64,000 nt of DNA from the NCBI RefSeq assembly GCF_000600335.2, contig NZ_KK088626.1:60284-124283 (forward strand), given 5' to 3'. Below the pieces are notes generated by a model that made no database searches, was not told the origin of the DNA, and saw only the letters and a program-made list of their open reading frames with translations. Below are positions 25,137 to 34,754 of this stretch, piece by piece. A program made the translations under genes and the position numbers. The DNA comes from Rubellimicrobium mesophilum DSM 19309 (GTDB taxonomy: Bacteria; Pseudomonadota; Alphaproteobacteria; Rhodobacterales; Rhodobacteraceae). Positions within the stretch are counted from its first letter, which is position 1. Every line of letters starts with the position of its first letter.

Positions 25137-28022
25137 ATGATCGAGCCGAACCTGATCCTCCTTCTTGTCCTGCTGCCCTTCGCCGGATCGCTGGTCGCGG
25201 CGACCCTGCCCTCGGGTGCCCGTACCGGCACGGCCTGGCTCTCTGGCCTGGTGCTCTCGGCGGGCCTCCTGATCCTCGCCGCGCTCCACCGTCCGGTCGC
25301 CGACGGCCAGGTGCTGCGCGCCAAGTTGTCCTGGGTGCCCTCGCTGGGACTCGACCTCGACTTCCGCCTCGACGGCTTCGCCTGGCTCTTCGTGACGCTG
25401 GTCCTCGGGATCGGCGTCCTCGTGGTGCTCTACGCCCGCTACTACTTAGCCAAATCCGATCCGGCCCCGCGATTCCACGCCTGCATCCTGGCCTTCACCG
25501 GGGCGATGGTCGGGATGCTGACCTCGGGCAACGTCCTCATGCTGGTGGTATTCTGGGAACTCACCAGCCTCGTCTCCTTCCTGCTGATCGGCTACTGGCA
25601 CCAGAGCCCCGCCGCCCGGGACGGCGCCCGCATGGCGTTGGTCATCACCGCCGCCGGCGGGCTCTGCCTCCTCGCGGCGATGCTGCTCCTGGGCCGGATC
25701 GCGGGCAGCTACGACCTCGACGTCATCCTGGCCTCCGGCGCCGCGATCCGGACGCATCCCCTCTACGGGGCCACGCTGGCGCTGTTCCTGATCGGCGCCT
25801 TCACCAAGTCCGCGCAGGTCCCGTTTCACTTCTGGCTGCCCAACGCCATGGCGGCCCCCACACCCGTGTCGGCCTTCCTGCACTCGGCCACGATGGTGAA
25901 GGCCGGGGTCTTCCTGCTCGTGCGCTTCTCGCCCGCGCTCGGGGGGACCGAGGCCTGGTTCTTCGCCGTCACCGGCATCGGCATGGCCTCGCTGACCTTC
26001 GGGGCGATGGTCGCGCTCTTCCGCCACGACCTGAAGGGCCTCCTCGCCTATTCCACGATCAGCAACCTGGGCCTCATCACCGCCCTGGCCGGGATCGGCA
26101 GCCGCGCCGCCATCCTCGCCGGGATCTTCCACATCGTGAATCACGCGGTCTTCAAGGCCTCGCTCTTCATGGCCGCCGGCATCATCGACCACGAGAGCGG
26201 GACCCGCGACATGCGCCGCCTGAGCGGGCTCATCCGGCTGATGCCGGTGACGGGCACGCTGGCCATCGTGGCAGCGGCGTCGATGGCGGGGGTGCCGCTC
26301 CTCAACGGCTTCCTGTCCAAGGAGATGTTCTTCGCCGAGGCGGTGGACTGGCACAACGGCACCTGGCTCGACGACGCGCTGCCCTACATCGCCACCTTCG
26401 CCAGCGTCTTCACGGTCGCCTACTCGCTGCGCTTCATCGCCACCGTGTTCTTCGGCCCGCCGCCCGTGGACCTGCCCCAGACCCCGCACGAGCCCGTGCG
26501 CTGGCTGCGCTGGCCGGTCGAGCTCCTAGTGATGGCCTGCCTCGTGGTCGGCGTCGTCCCCGGCCTGACGCTGGGGCCGACGCTGAACATGGCCGCCCGC
26601 TCGGTCCTCGGGGCGGACCTGCCGTATTACAGCGTGGCGGTCTGGCACGGACTCAACACGCCGCTCGTCATGAGCTTCGTCGCGCTGGTCCTCGGGGCCG
26701 CGCTCTACCTCGGCTTCGCGGACCGCATCGCCCAGGGGCCCGAGGGGCCGCCGCTGATCCACCGCCTGCAGGCCCAGCGCCTCTACGAGCGCTTCATGCT
26801 GGCGGCGACCTGGACCGGCCCACGCCGGCTGCTGCGGGTGGTGGCGCCGGATCGGCTCCAGCCGCAGCTCCGGCTCATCGTGCTGCTGGCGATCGCGGGC
26901 ACGGCCTACATGACCTGGGGTCGGGTCGGGATCGAGCCCAGGCTCGGCCCGACCGCGCCCAATGCCGGCTTCCTCCTGATGTGGGTGGTGGGCGGCGCCT
27001 GCGCGGTCGGCGCCGCCTGGCAGGCCAAGTATCACCGCTTCGCCGCGCTCGTGCTGCTGGGGGTCGCGGGGCTCGTGACCTGCCTGACCTTCGCCTGGTT
27101 CTCGGCCCCCGACCTCGCGGTGACGCAGCTCCTTGTCGAGGTGGTCACCACGGTCCTGCTGCTGCTCGGCCTGCGCTGGATGCCCCGCCGGCGCGAGGAG
27201 ATCTCGGGCGACCGGCTCCTCGCGGCCCGCGGCCGGCGGGGCCGCGACCTCGTGATCGCCGTGGCCTTCGGAACGGCGATGTCCCTCCTGGCCTTCACGG
27301 TGATGACGCGGCCCCAGCTCTCGACCGTGGGCGACTGGTTCCTGCGCCACGCCTACTCCGAGGGCGGCGGCACCAACGTCGTGAACGTCATCCTCGTCGA
27401 CTTCCGCGCCTTCGACACCTTCGGCGAGATCACCGTCCTCGTCATCGTGGCGCTGACGGTCTTCGCGCTGCTCCGCCGCTTCCGCCCCGCCGACGAGAGC
27501 GCCGGTCGACCCGAGCAGCAGGCAACTCCCACGGCCCGGGCGCTGCGCGACTACATGCTCGTCCCCTCGGTCATCATGCAGTGGATGTTCCCGGTGCTGA
27601 TCGTGCTCTCCGCCTACCTGTTCCTGCGCGGCCACGACCTGCCCGGCGGGGGCTTCTCGGCCGGGGTGACGCTGGCCATCGCCTTCCTCCTCCAGTATCT
27701 CGCCGCCCATGTCCGCTGGGTCGAGTCGCGGCTGACGGTCCTGCCCGCGTTCTGGATGGGCTTCGGCCTCCTGGTCGCCGGGGGGACGGGTCTGGGCTCC
27801 TGGGTCTTCGGCTATCCGTTCCTGACGGCCCATGCGCAATACGTGGACCTCCCCCTAATCGGAGAGGTGCCGGCGGCCACCGCGATGATCTTCGACCTGG
27901 GCGTCTTCGGGGTCGTGGTCGGCGCCACGGTGCTCATGCTCATCGCCATCGCCCACCAGTCGCTCCGCTCCGCCCGCGCCCGGGCCGAGGAGGCCGAGCG
28001 GCAGCACGAGGAGGCGGCCTGA
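25137..28022 (+). CDS. mrpA: Mrp/Pha-type Na+(K+)/H+ antiporter, fused subunits A and B
   Basis: 961 residues, an MrpA-MrpB fusion as in the rhizobial Pha system. The N-terminal 500 residues are a NuoL-like proton-translocating module (VVFWELTSLVSFLLIGYWH, the conserved Lys region KSAQVPFHFWLPNAM, HSATMVKAGVFLL), followed by a further membrane part. From about residue 800 the MrpB domain begins (MLVPSVIMQWMFPVLIVLSA, GHDLPGGGFSAGV). The complex exchanges cytoplasmic Na+ or K+ for protons across the inner membrane, for pH and salt tolerance. The stop overlaps the next ATG by one base. Roughly 18-20 helices in total. Confidence 0.94.
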   Translation: MIEPNLILLLVLLPFAGSLVAATLPSGARTGTAWLSGLVLSAGLLILAALHRPVADGQVLRAKLSWVPSLGLDLDFRLDGFAWLFVTLVLGIGVLVVLYARYYLAKSDPAPRFHACILAFTGAMVGMLTSGNVLMLVVFWELTSLVSFLLIGYWHQSPAARDGARMALVITAAGGLCLLAAMLLLGRIAGSYDLDVILASGAAIRTHPLYGATLALFLIGAFTKSAQVPFHFWLPNAMAAPTPVSAFLHSATMVKAGVFLLVRFSPALGGTEAWFFAVTGIGMASLTFGAMVALFRHDLKGLLAYSTISNLGLITALAGIGSRAAILAGIFHIVNHAVFKASLFMAAGIIDHESGTRDMRRLSGLIRLMPVTGTLAIVAAASMAGVPLLNGFLSKEMFFAEAVDWHNGTWLDDALPYIATFASVFTVAYSLRFIATVFFGPPPVDLPQTPHEPVRWLRWPVELLVMACLVVGVVPGLTLGPTLNMAARSVLGADLPYYSVAVWHGLNTPLVMSFVALVLGAALYLGFADRIAQGPEGPPLIHRLQAQRLYERFMLAATWTGPRRLLRVVAPDRLQPQLRLIVLLAIAGTAYMTWGRVGIEPRLGPTAPNAGFLLMWVVGGACAVGAAWQAKYHRFAALVLLGVAGLVTCLTFAWFSAPDLAVTQLLVEVVTTVLLLLGLRWMPRRREEISGDRLLAARGRRGRDLVIAVAFGTAMSLLAFTVMTRPQLSTVGDWFLRHAYSEGGGTNVVNVILVDFRAFDTFGEITVLVIVALTVFALLRRFRPADESAGRPEQQATPTARALRDYMLVPSVIMQWMFPVLIVLSAYLFLRGHDLPGGGFSAGVTLAIAFLLQYLAAHVRWVESRLTVLPAFWMGFGLLVAGGTGLGSWVFGYPFLTAHAQYVDLPLIGEVPAATAMIFDLGVFGVVVGATVLMLIAIAHQSLRSARARAEEAERQHEEAA

Positions 28023-28366
28023 TGGAGATTGTGCTCTCCGCCGCCATCGGGGTCCTGGCCGCCTCGGGCGCCTGGCTGCTGATGCGGCCCCGCAGCTTCC
28101 AGGTGATCGTGGGCCTCTGCCTGCTGTCCTACGCGGTGAACCTCTTCATCTTCGCCATGGGGCGGCTGACCGTCGGCGCCCCGGCGATCATGCCCAAGCG
28201 GGGCTTCGTGAACCCCGACGCCTACGCCGACCCGATCCCGCAGGCGCTGGTGCTCACCGCCATCGTCATCAGCTTCGCCACCACGGCGCTGTTCCTGGTG
28301 GTGATGATCGCCGCGCGCGGCTTCACCGGCAGCGACCACGTCGACGGTCAGGAGCGCGCCCCGTGA
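28022..28366 (+). CDS. mrpC: Mrp/Pha antiporter subunit C (NuoK-like)
   Basis: 114 residues with three helices, homologous to NuoK. Typical marks are RPRSFQVIVGLCLLSYAVN and DPIPQALVLTAIVISFATTA. It starts in a TGATG overlap with mrpA and its end overlaps the GTG start of mrpD by four bases. Confidence 0.94.
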   Translation: MEIVLSAAIGVLAASGAWLLMRPRSFQVIVGLCLLSYAVNLFIFAMGRLTVGAPAIMPKRGFVNPDAYADPIPQALVLTAIVISFATTALFLVVMIAARGFTGSDHVDGQERAP

Positions 28367-30006
28367 CCCCCGCGCCCGAGCACCTCGTCATCGCGCCCAT
28401 CCTGATCCCCTTCTTCGCCGGGGCCCTGATGCTGCTCTACGGCGACGACCGGCAGCGCAAGGCCCGGCTGATCCTGAGCTTCGGCTCCGCCATCGCCCTC
28501 CTCCTCGTCGCCCTGGGCCTCCTCGGCCGCGCCTCGCAGAGCCCCGCCGCCGAGGGGGGCGCCATGGGCTTCTACCTCCTCGGCGACTGGGCGAGCCCCT
28601 TCGGCATCGTGCTGGTGCTCGACCGGCTCTCGGCGATGATGCTGCTCCTCCTGGCGGTCCTCGCGCTCCCGGCGCTGACCTATTCGCTCGCCGGCTGGCA
28701 GAGGCAGGGGACGCATTTCCACGCGCTCTTCCAGTTCCTGCTGATGGGACTGAACGGGGCCTTCCTGACCGGCGACCTGTTCAACCTCTTCGTCTTCTTC
28801 GAGGTGCTGCTGGCGGCCTCCTACGGCCTCCTCCTGCACGGCTCGGGTGCGTTCCGGGTCGGAGCGGGGCTTCACTACATCGCGGTCAACCTGACCGCCT
28901 CGCTGATGTTCCTGATCGGGGTCAGCCTGATCTACGGCGTCACCGGCACCCTGAACATGGCGCACCTGGCCGGGCTGATCCCCACCCTGTCCGAGGCCGA
29001 CCGTCCGCTCCTCCACGCGGGCGCGGCGATCCTGGCGCTGGCCTTCCTCGTCAAGGCGGGGATGTGGCCGCTCTCCTTCTGGCTGCCCACGGCCTATTCC
29101 GCCGGGGCGCCGCCGGTCGCGGCGATCTTCGCGGTGATGACCAAGGTCGGGGTCTACGCCGTGCTGCGCCTCTCCATGCTGATGTTCGGCCCCGGCGCGG
29201 GCCCCTCGCTGGGCGTCGGCGCCGAGGTGCTGATCGCGGGCGGGATGCTGACGATGCTCTTCGGCCTCCTAGGCGTCCTGGGCACGCAGGCGCTGGGGCG
29301 CATGGCCGGTCACCTCGTCCTGGTCTCGTCCGGCACGGTGCTGGCAGTGATCGGCTTCACCCTCGCGGGGGGCGGCAACGCCATGCTGGCTGGCGGGCTC
29401 TACTACCTCGTGGCCTCGACGCTCGCCTCCAGCGCCCTGTTCCTCCTCATCGAGCCCCTGAGCCGCGAGGATGGCGACATCGCGGCCATGCTGGCGCTGA
29501 CGGCCGACGCCTACGGCATCGCCGACCCGCTGGAGGATGAGGACGCCGCGACGGGGCTAGCCATCCCAGGCTCGCTCGCCACGCTGGCCGTGGGCTTCGG
29601 CGGCTGCCTCCTGGTCCTCGCGGGGATGCCGCCGCTCGCGGGCTTCGTCGGCAAGCTCGCCATCCTCTCCGGCCTCCTGTCCGGCGGCGGCCTCTCGGTG
29701 CCGCAGGACTGGGCTTGGACCTTCCTGGCACTGCTGCTCCTCTCGGGCCTCGCCACGCTGATCGGCCTCGTGCGGGTCGGAGTGCAGGTCTTCTGGACCA
29801 GCGACCTCGCCGCCCAGAAGATATGGGCGCTTGAGGTCGGGCCGCCGGCGGCGCTTCTCCTGCTCGCCGCGGCGATGACCGTCCGGTCCGAGGACGTGCT
29901 TGGCTACATGGACGCGACCTCCCGCGCGCTGCACAGCCCGCCGGTCTACACCACGGGGGTGAGCCTCGCGCCTCGCGTCACCGATGGGGCGGAGGCCACG
30001 GAATGA
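28363..30006 (+). CDS. mrpD: Mrp/Pha antiporter subunit D (NuoN/NuoM-like)
   Basis: 547 residues with about 14 helices. The conserved proton-channel parts are visible: the Glu in [16 protein letters not shown], Lys in [20 protein letters not shown], and [17 protein letters not shown]. It starts at GTG 28363 inside a GTGA overlap with mrpC; no better ATG lies near. It forms the second ion-translocating module of the complex. The C-terminus is longer than minimal homologues by about 40 residues. Confidence 0.94.
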   Translation: MTPAPEHLVIAPILIPFFAGALMLLYGDDRQRKARLILSFGSAIALLLVALGLLGRASQSPAAEGGAMGFYLLGDWASPFGIVLVLDRLSAMMLLLLAVLALPALTYSLAGWQRQGTHFHALFQFLLMGLNGAFLTGDLFNLFVFFEVLLAASYGLLLHGSGAFRVGAGLHYIAVNLTASLMFLIGVSLIYGVTGTLNMAHLAGLIPTLSEADRPLLHAGAAILALAFLVKAGMWPLSFWLPTAYSAGAPPVAAIFAVMTKVGVYAVLRLSMLMFGPGAGPSLGVGAEVLIAGGMLTMLFGLLGVLGTQALGRMAGHLVLVSSGTVLAVIGFTLAGGGNAMLAGGLYYLVASTLASSALFLLIEPLSREDGDIAAMLALTADAYGIADPLEDEDAATGLAIPGSLATLAVGFGGCLLVLAGMPPLAGFVGKLAILSGLLSGGGLSVPQDWAWTFLALLLLSGLATLIGLVRVGVQVFWTSDLAAQKIWALEVGPPAALLLLAAAMTVRSEDVLGYMDATSRALHSPPVYTTGVSLAPRVTDGAEATE

Positions 30007-30488
30007 GCCGCCTCGTCCCCTATCCGCTCCTCGTGGTCGGCCTGGTCCTGATGTGGCTGATCCTCACGCGGTTCTCGCTCGGGCACCTCCTGCTCGGCAC
30101 GGGCATCGCCGTCGTCGCCGGCTGGGCCATGGGCGCGCTCGAACCCGAGAGGCCCCGGCTGCGCCGCTGGTCCGCCATCCCCGTGCTTATGGGCATCGTC
30201 GCCTGGGACATCCTGCGCTCCAACGTCGCCGTCGCCCGGCTCGTGCTGTCCGAGGGGCGCGGCGCCCGGCGCTCGGGCTTCCTGCGCGTGCCGCTGCGCC
30301 TGCGCCACCCCTCGGCCTTGGCCGTGCTGGCGATCATCGTCACGGCCACGCCCGGGACGGCCTGGGTCGAGTACGATGCCGACACCGGCGTCCTCCTCCT
30401 CCACGTCTTCGACCTGGTGGACGAGGCCGGCTGGCGCGACCTGATCCAGAACCGCTACGAGGCCCGTCTCCTGGAGATCTTCGGATGA
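30003..30488 (+). CDS. mrpE: Mrp/Pha antiporter subunit E
   Basis: 161 residues. Two or three N-terminal helices are followed by a cytoplasmic domain with [21 protein letters not shown] and [17 protein letters not shown], both conserved in MrpE. ATGA overlaps at both ends link it to mrpD and mrpF. Confidence 0.92.
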   Translation: MSRLVPYPLLVVGLVLMWLILTRFSLGHLLLGTGIAVVAGWAMGALEPERPRLRRWSAIPVLMGIVAWDILRSNVAVARLVLSEGRGARRSGFLRVPLRLRHPSALAVLAIIVTATPGTAWVEYDADTGVLLLHVFDLVDEAGWRDLIQNRYEARLLEIFG

Positions 30489-30766
30489 GCGGAATGATCC
30501 TGACCCTCGCCCTCGATGTTGCGCAGGTGGCCCTGGCCATCGCGGCCCTCCTCGCCGGGGGCCGGATCCTGCGCGGCCCCCGCGCGCAGGACCGCATCCT
30601 CGGCCTTGACACGCTCTACGTGACGGCGATGCTTCTGTTCCTCGTCACCGGGATGCGCTCGGGGAGCCTGTTCTTCTTCGAGGCGGCCATGGTGATCGGC
30701 GTCATGGGCTTCGTGTCCACCGTGGCGCTGGCCAAGTTCCTCATCCGCGGCGAGGTGATCGAATGA
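30485..30766 (+). CDS. mrpF: Mrp/Pha antiporter subunit F
   Basis: 93 residues with three helices. The family signature is [20 protein letters not shown] and [21 protein letters not shown]. Normal length. Overlaps mrpE and mrpG by four bases each. Confidence 0.92.
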   Translation: MSGMILTLALDVAQVALAIAALLAGGRILRGPRAQDRILGLDTLYVTAMLLFLVTGMRSGSLFFFEAAMVIGVMGFVSTVALAKFLIRGEVIE

Positions 30767-31137
30767 GCCATCTCGACGCCGTGCCCCTCTGGGCCGCGAT
30801 CCCGGCGGCGCTGCTGATCCTGCTGGGCAGCGGACTCACGCTCCTCGGGGCGCTGGGCCTCGCGCGGCTTCGCAGCTTCTACGATCGTCTGCACGCGCCC
30901 GCGCTGGCCACGAGCTGGGGCACGCTGAGCCTCGTGCTGGCCTCGGTGATCCTGTTCAGCACCCTCGAGCAAAGGCCGGTGGTCCACGACCTGCTGATCG
31001 GGTTCTTCGTGATGGTCACGACCCCGGTGACGATGATGCTCCTGGGCCGCGCCGCGCTGCACCGCGACCGGGCGGAGCGGTCGGCGGCCGTTCCTCCGGC
31101 GTCCCTGGCGGAGCCCGAGGAGCCAAGCCGGAGGTGA
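30763..31137 (+). CDS. mrpG: Mrp/Pha antiporter subunit G
   Basis: 124 residues with three helices and a charged tail. [20 protein letters not shown] and [16 protein letters not shown] are the MrpG marks. It completes the set A/B, C, D, E, F, G, all overlapping, so the operon can make a whole complex. It converges on a LysR gene 41 bp on. Confidence 0.92.
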   Translation: MSHLDAVPLWAAIPAALLILLGSGLTLLGALGLARLRSFYDRLHAPALATSWGTLSLVLASVILFSTLEQRPVVHDLLIGFFVMVTTPVTMMLLGRAALHRDRAERSAAVPPASLAEPEEPSRR

Positions 31138-31178
31138 TGCCCTTGCAGCCCTTCGGCGTGGCGCCGGAGGAGCGTGCC

Positions 31179-32069
31179 CTATCCCGAGCAGATCTCCTTC
31201 ACGCGTCCCCGCAGCCAGCGATGCGCCGGGTCGGCGTCCATGCGTGGGTGCCAGAGCATCGAGACGGTGAACTCCGGGACGGAGACGGGCAGGGCGAAGC
31301 TCACGAGGCCCTCGCGCAGCGTGGACGTCAGCCGCTCCGGCACCCCCGCGATCAGGTCCGACCCGCGCGCCAGCGCCAGCGCCGCCGAGAAGCTGCCCAC
31401 CGCCGTCGTGATCTCCCGCGTCAGGCCTAGCGCCTCCAGCGCCGCGTCGATGCGCCCGCCGTCGAAGCCGCGCCGGGCGATCGCGACGTGTCGCCCAGCC
31501 GCGTAGCTCTCGGGCGTGACCGTGCCCACGGCGAGCGGATGCCCCGGCCGCACCGCGCCCACGAAGCGGTCGCGGAAGAGCGCCTGCGCCCGCACCTCCG
31601 GCCCGATGGCCGCGTCCACCACGCCGGTCTCCAGATCGACCGTCCCTTCGCGCAGGGGCGTGCTGTCCTTGTCGGCCTTGAGCACGAAGCGGAGTCGCAC
31701 CTCCGGTGCCTTGGCCCCCACGCGCGCAAGGAGGTCCGCCCCGAAGGTCTCGACGAAGCCGTCGCTGGTCCGCAGCGTGAAGGTGCGCTCGAGTCGGGTA
31801 ACGTCCAGGAGCTCCACCGGTCGCAGCGCCGCCTCCGCCCCCTGGACGAGGGCGCCGACCCGCTCCCGCAGCTCGACCGCGCGGGGCGTCGGCACGAGGC
31901 CCCGCCCCGCTCGGACGAGGAGCGGATCGCCCGTCGCCTCCCGCAGCCGCGCCAAGGCCCGGCTCATGGCCGAGGGGCTGAGCCGCAGCCGCCGCGCGGC
32001 GCCGGCCACGGTCCCTTCCGAGAGGAGCACGTCGAGGGTGACGAGGAGGTTGAGGTCGGGTCGAGCCAT
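31179..32069 (-). CDS. LysR-family transcriptional regulator
   Basis: 296 residues. The helix-turn-helix is NLLVTLDVLLSEGTVAGAARRLRLSPSAM-type (residues about 7-40) with SRALARLREATGDPLLVR, then the substrate-binding-like effector domain. It is divergent from an MFS exporter, and a T-N11-A type inverted repeat lies 39 bp upstream. LysR proteins usually control such divergent neighbours and themselves. Effector unknown. Confidence 0.9.
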   Translation of the reverse strand: MARPDLNLLVTLDVLLSEGTVAGAARRLRLSPSAMSRALARLREATGDPLLVRAGRGLVPTPRAVELRERVGALVQGAEAALRPVELLDVTRLERTFTLRTSDGFVETFGADLLARVGAKAPEVRLRFVLKADKDSTPLREGTVDLETGVVDAAIGPEVRAQALFRDRFVGAVRPGHPLAVGTVTPESYAAGRHVAIARRGFDGGRIDAALEALGLTREITTAVGSFSAALALARGSDLIAGVPERLTSTLREGLVSFALPVSVPEFTVSMLWHPRMDADPAHRWLRGRVKEICSG

Positions 32070-32107
32070 GGCCGCATCCTAGCACATCGGGGGAGCCATG
32101 GCGCCCC

Positions 32108-32126
32108 ATGCACGAACTCTGTGCAT
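32108..32126. promoter_or_regulatory. LysR-type T-N11-A inverted repeat
   Basis: ATGCAC (32108-32113) and GTGCAT (32121-32126) are perfect complements with a 7-base gap, giving T-N11-A-like geometry. It is placed 39 bp before the LysR start in the 318-bp divergent region with the MFS gene, as expected for an autoregulatory LysR site. The rest of the region (32127-32387) shows no gene. Confidence 0.55.
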
Positions 32127-32387
32127 ATGCCGCGCCTTCCGCCACATCGGGTGCGGGGCTACCCCGAGGGCACCGCAACCGCGCATCCGGAACTGTCCCA
32201 TGATCCCCACCTGCCTTGCTCCTCTAAGATTAGCCGACATCCTGTCCGGCCTCAGGTCCCTCTGCTACGCCGGATCAGCCGAAGGCTTCGCCACGCTCCG
32301 AGCCTCCGCCAAACTTACCTCTCGGCCCTGGCTGTCCCGGTCGCCGCGACCCTCGCGCACCTGGTCGCAGCCTGAGCGGAGGCGGTC

Positions 32388-33818
32388 ATGACAGCCTCCG
32401 TCGACGCTTCCCTCGCCAGCCGCCCCGCCCCGCCGCTCTCGATGCGCTGGACCCTGGCGGCCCTTTCCCTCTCGATGCTCCTGTCCTCGCTCGGCACCAG
32501 CATCGCCAACGTCGCCCTGCCGACCCTGGCCGAGGCGTTCCACGCCTCCTTCCAGCAGGTCCAGTGGGTCGTGCTGGCCTACCTCCTCGCCGTCACCGCG
32601 CTGATCGTCGGCGTGGGCCGGCTGGGCGACATCCTGGGCCGCCGGCGGCTGCTGCTGGCCGGGCTCGCCCTGTTCACGGTCGCCTCCGTCCTCTGCGGCC
32701 TCGCGCCGTCGCTTGGGCTGCTGATCGCCGCGCGGGCGGCGCAGGGCCTCGGCGGCGCCGCGATGATGGCGCTGACCCTGGCCTTCGTGGGCCAGTCCGT
32801 CCCCAGGGACCGGACGGGCCGCGCCATGGGCCTCCTCGGCACCATGTCGGCCGTCGGCACCGCGCTCGGCCCCTCGCTGGGCGGACTCATCATCGCGGCC
32901 TTTGGCTGGCGCGCGATCTTCCTCCTCAACCTGCCCCTGGGCGTCCTCGCCATGGCCCTCGCCGCGCACGCCCTGCCGCCGGACCGGCCGATCCCGTCCT
33001 CGGAGCGCCCCCGCTTCGACGCCTGGGGCACGCTCCTGCTCGCGGCCAGCCTCGCCGCCTACGCGCTGGCCATGACCCTGGGGCGCGGCCACCCCGGCCC
33101 GCTCAACGCGGGGCTCCTCGGGGCCGCCCTGCTGGCCCTCGGCCTCTTCGCCCGGGTCCAGAGCCGGTCGCCCTTCCCCCTGATCCGCCTTGACCTGTTC
33201 CAGGACCCCAGCCTCCGCGCGGGCTTCGCCACCAGCGCCCTGGTCGCGACGGTGGTCATGGCCACGCTGGTCGTCGGCCCGTTCTTCCTTTCGGGCGCGC
33301 TCGGGCTCGATGCGGCCCGCGTCGGGCTGGTCATGTCCGCCGGCCCGGTCGTCGCAGCCCTGACGGGGGTGCCGGCGGGCCGCCTCGTCGACCGCTTCGG
33401 CGCATCACCCATGACGCTCGCCGGACTGGTCCTGATGCTGGCGGGCTGCGGGCTCCTGGCCCTGCTCGGGGCCGCGTTCGGCATCCCCGGCTACGCGGGG
33501 CCGCTGGTCGTCGTCACCTCCGGCTACGCCCTGTTCCAGGCCGCCAACACCACGGCCGTCCTGAGGGACGTCCCCACCGACCGTCGCGGCCTGGTGTCGG
33601 GCCTGCTGAACCTATCCCGGAACCTCGGCCTCGTCACCGGAGCCTCCGCCATGGGCGCCGTCTTCGCCGCAGCCTCCGGCGCGGGCGCCCCCGACCTCTC
33701 CGGCCCGGCGGCCGTCGCCAGCGGCACCCAGGTCACCTTCGCCGTCGCGGCGGCCCTCACCGTCGCCGCCCTCGCCCTCGCCTGGCGCGCCCGAGGCCAG
33801 CCCCAGCCTTCCTCGTGA
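32388..33818 (+). CDS. MFS transporter, DHA2/EmrB-QacA-like drug exporter
   Basis: 476 residues with about 14 hydrophobic segments. Motif A reads GRLGDILGRRRLLL, motif C lies in LLGTMSAVGTALGPSLGG, and the N-terminal IANVALPTLAEAF-type segment is typical for the EmrB/QacA group (LPTLAEAFHASFQQVQW). These export drugs or metabolites in exchange for protons. It is divergent from the LysR gene, a common arrangement for substrate-induced efflux. Followed by a DUF2306 protein. Confidence 0.9.
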   Translation: MTASVDASLASRPAPPLSMRWTLAALSLSMLLSSLGTSIANVALPTLAEAFHASFQQVQWVVLAYLLAVTALIVGVGRLGDILGRRRLLLAGLALFTVASVLCGLAPSLGLLIAARAAQGLGGAAMMALTLAFVGQSVPRDRTGRAMGLLGTMSAVGTALGPSLGGLIIAAFGWRAIFLLNLPLGVLAMALAAHALPPDRPIPSSERPRFDAWGTLLLAASLAAYALAMTLGRGHPGPLNAGLLGAALLALGLFARVQSRSPFPLIRLDLFQDPSLRAGFATSALVATVVMATLVVGPFFLSGALGLDAARVGLVMSAGPVVAALTGVPAGRLVDRFGASPMTLAGLVLMLAGCGLLALLGAAFGIPGYAGPLVVVTSGYALFQAANTTAVLRDVPTDRRGLVSGLLNLSRNLGLVTGASAMGAVFAAASGAGAPDLSGPAAVASGTQVTFAVAAALTVAALALAWRARGQPQPSS

Positions 33819-33847
33819 CCCCCGCAACCCTCTTGAAAGAGACCGTC

Positions 33848-34516
33848 ATGCCCATGTCCTTCAAGCCCGCGTGGCTCGTCCTGGCCGGCCTCATCCTGCT
33901 CGCGCTCGTCCCCGTGATCGCCGGCGGCGCCCGCCTTGCCGAGCTCGCCGGCCAGCCCGAGGTCACGCCCTCCAACGCCCGCTTCGTGACCGCGCCCGTC
34001 CCAGTGGTCCTGCACATCGTCTCGGTCACCACCTACGCCCTGCTCGGCGCCTTCCAGTTCTCCGACGGCCTTCGTCGCAGCCATCCCCGCTGGCACCGCA
34101 TCGCGGGGCGGGTGCTGGTCCTCGCCGGCCTCCTCGCCGCGCTGAGCGGTCTCTGGATGACGCAGGCCTACACGCCGCCGCCCATGGACCGGGGCCTCAC
34201 GCTCTACCTCGTCCGCATCGCGGTCGGCACGGGGATGACGGCCTCCCTGACCCTCGGCATCGCCGCCATCCGGCGCGGCGACATCACCCGCCACCGGGCC
34301 TGGATGATGCGCGCCTACGGCCTCGGCATGGGCGCAGGCACGCAGGTCCTGACGCACCTGCCCTGGACCCTCCTCATCGAGATGCCAAACTCCACGACCA
34401 CCCGCGACGTCCTCATGGGCGCCGGCTGGGCCATCAACATCGCCATCGTCGAGTGGGTCTTGGTCCGGCGCACCCGGCTCGGACGCCAGCAGGCGGTCGC
34501 ACCCCTGGTGTCCTGA
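33848..34516 (+). CDS. DUF2306-family membrane protein
   Basis: 222 residues with about six or seven helices. RWHRIAGRVLVLAGLLAALSG and GDITRHRAWMMRAYGLGMGA are marks of DUF2306, whose function is not known. ATG 33848 is preferred over the GTG at 33815 because GAAAGAGACC precedes it and the membrane part follows. It lies 29 bp after the MFS gene and is probably co-transcribed. Confidence 0.85.
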   Translation: MPMSFKPAWLVLAGLILLALVPVIAGGARLAELAGQPEVTPSNARFVTAPVPVVLHIVSVTTYALLGAFQFSDGLRRSHPRWHRIAGRVLVLAGLLAALSGLWMTQAYTPPPMDRGLTLYLVRIAVGTGMTASLTLGIAAIRRGDITRHRAWMMRAYGLGMGAGTQVLTHLPWTLLIEMPNSTTTRDVLMGAGWAINIAIVEWVLVRRTRLGRQQAVAPLVS

Positions 34517-34754
34517 CCCCCGGAAAGGCTTGACCGGGGCCTCGCGATCCCTAGGCTCACCCATCAGGTCATCCTTTGCCCCAGAGGCCGTCGTGAGCCC
34601 GACGTCGTTCCACGAGCGCAACCCCGGACCTGATCCTGCCCTGCGGCACCGTTCGCAGGGCTGATCCGGGAGACATCGTCACGCCTCTCTCGGTCGGCCC
34701 ATCTGGCGGCTGGCGCCTTGCCGGCGGCCCCGACTCACCGATCCGAGACACGAC

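Noticed and set aside
24968..28366. A 1132-codon plus-strand frame covering mrpA
   Set aside because: Only its last 114 codons (mrpC) are real; the rest is an off-frame shadow of mrpA.
25137..31137. Complex I (nuo) genes
   Set aside because: The NuoL/K/N-like subunits occur with MrpE, F and G and the A-B fusion, without any peripheral-arm subunits, so this is the Mrp/Pha antiporter.
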